DNA from: CAYXLW01 sp964466055
GTDB taxonomy: Bacteria; Patescibacteriota; Gracilibacteria; GCA-2401425
Length of the DNA: 7,085 bases
Reading direction: 5' to 3'
Assembly (NCBI GenBank): GCA_964466055.1
Contig: CAYXLW010000017.1
Location: 1 to 7,085 of the forward strand
Made by a program: the position numbers and the translations under genes. Numbering within the stretch: position 1 is the stretch's first letter; every line of letters starts with the position of its first letter. Shown one piece after another: positions 5,149 through 7,085 of this stretch. The notes under the pieces are model-generated. The model did no database searches. It had not been told where the DNA came from and worked only from the letters and a program-made list of their open reading frames with translations.

Positions 5149-6579
5149 CTATCGACTCATGACTAATTTTGTCACAACTTCAATATGAGCAGTATGTGGG
5201 AACATATCCACAGGACATACTTTTTGTAATTCATAACCATTGTCACATAAAATTCGTAAATCTCTTGCTAAAGTTGAAGGATTACAAGAAACATAAATAA
5301 TATTTTTTGCATTTGCTTCCAATAATGTCTTTAGCGCCTTTTGGTGCATGCCACTACGAGGTGGATCAATAATAACTAAATCAAAACCTTCTGGATATTT
5401 TTCTAGAACATCTGGGAGTGTTTTTTCTGCTTTTCCAGAAATAAATTCAACATTTTTTAAGTTATTAAGTTCAGCATTTTTATACGCATCAGCTACTGCA
5501 GATTCAAGCAATTCAAGCCCTATAATTTTTGTTTCTTTCCTATCTTTGGCTAAAATTTGACCGATAGTTCCAGTTCCACAATAAAGATCAAGTATAGACT
5601 TAGGATTAATTTCTTTAGCAAAATCTACCACTTTAGAATAAAGAACTTCAGCTCCCTTTGAATTGGTTTGAAAAAAGCTTTTAGGAGAAATTGAAAATTT
5701 CATCCCTAAAATTTCTTCATAAATTTCTTTATCTCCATACAAACATTTTAGATCTCCATTCATCCAATCATCGTTTAATCCTTTATGAACTGTTACATAA
5801 AAAGATTTCATTTCAGATTCATTTTTTAGTAGTTCGATCAAATCACTAAAAAATAAATTTTCAATTTCCTCATGCACTATGAGGTTTACTAAAATTTCTC
5901 CTTTTAAATTAAATCTAAGAAGAAGATGCCTCCAAAATCCTTTATGTGTTTTTGGATTATGTACACTTTTATTTTGGCTAAGACACCACTCTTTTATTTT
6001 AGTAAAGATTTTATTTACTTTTTCAGGTATGAGATTACAATTCCTAACACTAATAATTTCTTCCCATTTTCCTGGACTATGAAACCCTAAAGATGGGTTT
6101 TCATCAAAATAGAGTCTATTCCCATCTTTATCAACTTCTACTCTCATATTTTGATACCCAAAAGAGAATTCAACTTTATTTCTATAGGAAAAAATATCAG
6201 GAGATGACATTATTGGCTGAAAATCAATTTTATTATTTGTTGCTGAAAAATTAAAATTCCCAAGATGTTCTAAACATTCTTTGACTTGATTTTCCTTGTT
6301 TTTAAGCTGAGATTCATAGGGTAAATTCTGCCATTTACATCCACCACAAATACCAAAATGTTCACATATTGGGCTTATCTCGTTCTTTGCCTTTTCCAGA
6401 ATTTCAATAACTTTTGCTTGAGCATGATTTTTTTTCTTCTTTTGAATTACAATTTTTACTTTTTGTCCTGGCAAAGCTCCTTTTACAAAAATTACTAAGT
6501 CGTCCAGTCGAGATATCCCCTCTCCTCCAAATCCAAGCTTTTCAATTATAACTTCTATTTCTTGTCCTTGTTTTATCAT
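5149..6579 (-). CDS. rlmD: 23S rRNA (uracil-C5)-methyltransferase, RlmD/RumA family
   Basis: Uses S-adenosylmethionine to methylate C5 of a uracil in 23S rRNA; U1939 is the classic target of RlmD. An N-terminal TRAM domain (about 1-61) binds RNA. A 4Fe-4S site is formed by C72, C78 and C81 (spacing CX5CX2C, then WQ) with C181 as the fourth ligand. The methyltransferase fold follows: SFFQTN (301-306), the SAM motif DLYCGTGTIG (331-340), IIDPPRSG (403-410), the nucleophile C432 in SCNPSTLARD, and HTAHIEVV with E467 as probable base. All catalytic residues are present and the 476-residue length fits. Members of the same family in Gram-positive bacteria (RlmCD) modify two sites, and TrmA-like tRNA enzymes lack the cluster, so the exact target is inferred. 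The ATG (6577-6579) has a short AT-rich leader without a Shine-Dalgarno sequence. The stop is TAG. It diverges from the secreted-protein gene. Confidence 0.95.
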   Translation of the reverse strand: MIKQGQEIEVIIEKLGFGGEGISRLDDLVIFVKGALPGQKVKIVIQKKKKNHAQAKVIEILEKAKNEISPICEHFGICGGCKWQNLPYESQLKNKENQVKECLEHLGNFNFSATNNKIDFQPIMSSPDIFSYRNKVEFSFGYQNMRVEVDKDGNRLYFDENPSLGFHSPGKWEEIISVRNCNLIPEKVNKIFTKIKEWCLSQNKSVHNPKTHKGFWRHLLLRFNLKGEILVNLIVHEEIENLFFSDLIELLKNESEMKSFYVTVHKGLNDDWMNGDLKCLYGDKEIYEEILGMKFSISPKSFFQTNSKGAEVLYSKVVDFAKEINPKSILDLYCGTGTIGQILAKDRKETKIIGLELLESAVADAYKNAELNNLKNVEFISGKAEKTLPDVLEKYPEGFDLVIIDPPRSGMHQKALKTLLEANAKNIIYVSCNPSTLARDLRILCDNGYELQKVCPVDMFPHTAHIEVVTKLVMSR

Positions 6580-6602
6580 AAATATAAATAATTATTTATC
6601 TC

Positions 6603-6631
6603 ATGATATCAATCTATTTACATAAGCCCAA
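6603..6631 (-). promoter_or_regulatory. Promoter of rlmD
   Basis: TTGGGC (6626-6631), a 17-base spacer and TATCAT (6603-6608) lie on the minus strand. TGA precedes the -10 box, giving an extended -10 element. The leader would be about 17 bases. Confidence 0.55.
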
Positions 6632-6717
6632 ACATAAAAAATGTATATTTATTCACTTGGCACAAATTAATTAAAAGCAATAAAAGACAGACATATATAA
6701 AAAATATAAAAAAAAGC

Positions 6718-6746
6718 TTGACAATAATTAAAATATACTTTATAAA
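6718..6746 (+). promoter_or_regulatory. Strong promoter of the secreted-protein gene
   Basis: A perfect TTGACA (6718-6723), a 17-base spacer and TATAAA (6741-6746), one base off consensus, form the best sigma-70 promoter in the window. The spacer is AT-rich. Transcription would start near 6753, giving a leader of about 49 bases. It is the only promoter here with a full consensus -35 box, which predicts high expression. Confidence 0.8.
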
Positions 6747-6801
6747 GTCCTCCTACGTTTTAACTCCCCTAAAAATTTATATTATTTAAACTTTTTAAAA
6801 T

Positions 6802-7085
6802 ATGAAAACTTGTAGCAAATTTTTCCAAAAAATCACCTCATTGCTTTTAGCTTTTGCAATGGTGTCAGGAGCTATCCCTGCAATAGGTAGTACTCCTACT
6901 GCATTTGCCGATCCTGCAACAGACACAAGTGGTTATGTAGATCGTGCAGATGGAGAACACATTGGTGGTTGGGCAAAAGATGAAACATATCCTGGTTTTC
7001 TAAAAAATCATGAAAAATATAAAGCTGTTGATGTAAAAATTTATGATAAAGATGTTTTAGTACAAAATTATACTAAAACTGCTAA
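6802..7085 (+). CDS. Secreted protein with GWAxD-type domain, partial
   Basis: The frame is open from ATG 6802 to the window edge (94 codons), so the gene is cut at its 3' end. A Sec signal peptide is clear: basic n-region (K2-K10), hydrophobic core about 12-24, and a probable cleavage AFA/D after A36. No lipobox is present. The mature part has GYVD (44-47), IGGWAKD (54-60), then VDVKIYD (76-82). This pattern, GxxDxA...IxGWAxD...VxIY, resembles a beta-sandwich module that recurs in extracellular bacterial proteins, in my recollection usually written GWAYDP. The match is by pattern only. It is transcribed divergently from rlmD by a strong promoter, so an abundant surface or exported protein is likely. 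No Shine-Dalgarno sequence precedes the ATG (leader ends TTTTTAAAAT). The function is unknown because most of the protein lies outside. Confidence 0.85.
   Translation, partial: MKTCSKFFQKITSLLLAFAMVSGAIPAIGSTPTAFADPATDTSGYVDRADGEHIGGWAKDETYPGFLKNHEKYKAVDVKIYDKDVLVQNYTKTA

Noticed and set aside
5140..5161. CATGAG/CTCATG inverted repeat around the rlmD stop
   Set aside because: The stem is only six bases with a ten-base loop and no T run, too weak to call a terminator.
6580..6717. tRNA or small RNA gene between the divergent promoters
   Set aside because: No cloverleaf, GC-rich stem or terminator was found; the stretch is plain AT-rich sequence.

Overview
This is an AT-rich bacterial window read with the standard genetic code. 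It carries six complete genes on the minus strand and one gene on the plus strand that runs off the right edge. Stop codons are TAA, TAG and one TGA, and GGA is used freely for glycine. The recode of TGA to glycine seen in Gracilibacteria and Absconditabacteria is therefore not indicated. Low G+C, two ORFan-like proteins, a divergent FtsX and many GC-rich intergenic repeats would suit an AT-rich candidate-phylum bacterium of the Patescibacteria type. That placement is an inference, because no gene here is diagnostic of a phylum.

Layout on the minus strand, in transcription order from the right: rlmD (23S rRNA uracil-C5 methyltransferase, 5149-6579), ftsX (divisome ABC-transporter membrane subunit, 3988-4917), pth (peptidyl-tRNA hydrolase, 2964-3509), an unrecognised 455-residue protein (1294-2661), an unrecognised 201-residue protein (555-1160) and a YggT-family membrane protein (185-454). 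Divergent from rlmD, a strong promoter (6718-6746) leads into a secreted protein starting at 6802. Each minus-strand gene has a promoter-like pair in front of it, weakest for ftsX. The genes therefore look like single transcription units, not one operon. They share general housekeeping (translation, division, envelope) rather than a pathway.

Two features of gene expression stand out. The promoters repeat one architecture, a TTG-initial -35 box, a 17-base spacer and a TATAAT-like -10 box, and no start codon has a properly spaced Shine-Dalgarno sequence. The segment from about 2811 to 5097 is also packed with short GC-rich palindromic repeats of several families. They sit in every intergenic gap of that stretch, and one supplies the last ten codons and the stop codon of pth.

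I see no CRISPR array, transposase, tRNA, rRNA or defence cassette. The most unusual item is the capture of a dispersed repeat by the pth reading frame. Next are the two unknown cytoplasmic proteins and the ftsX gene without an adjacent ftsE.
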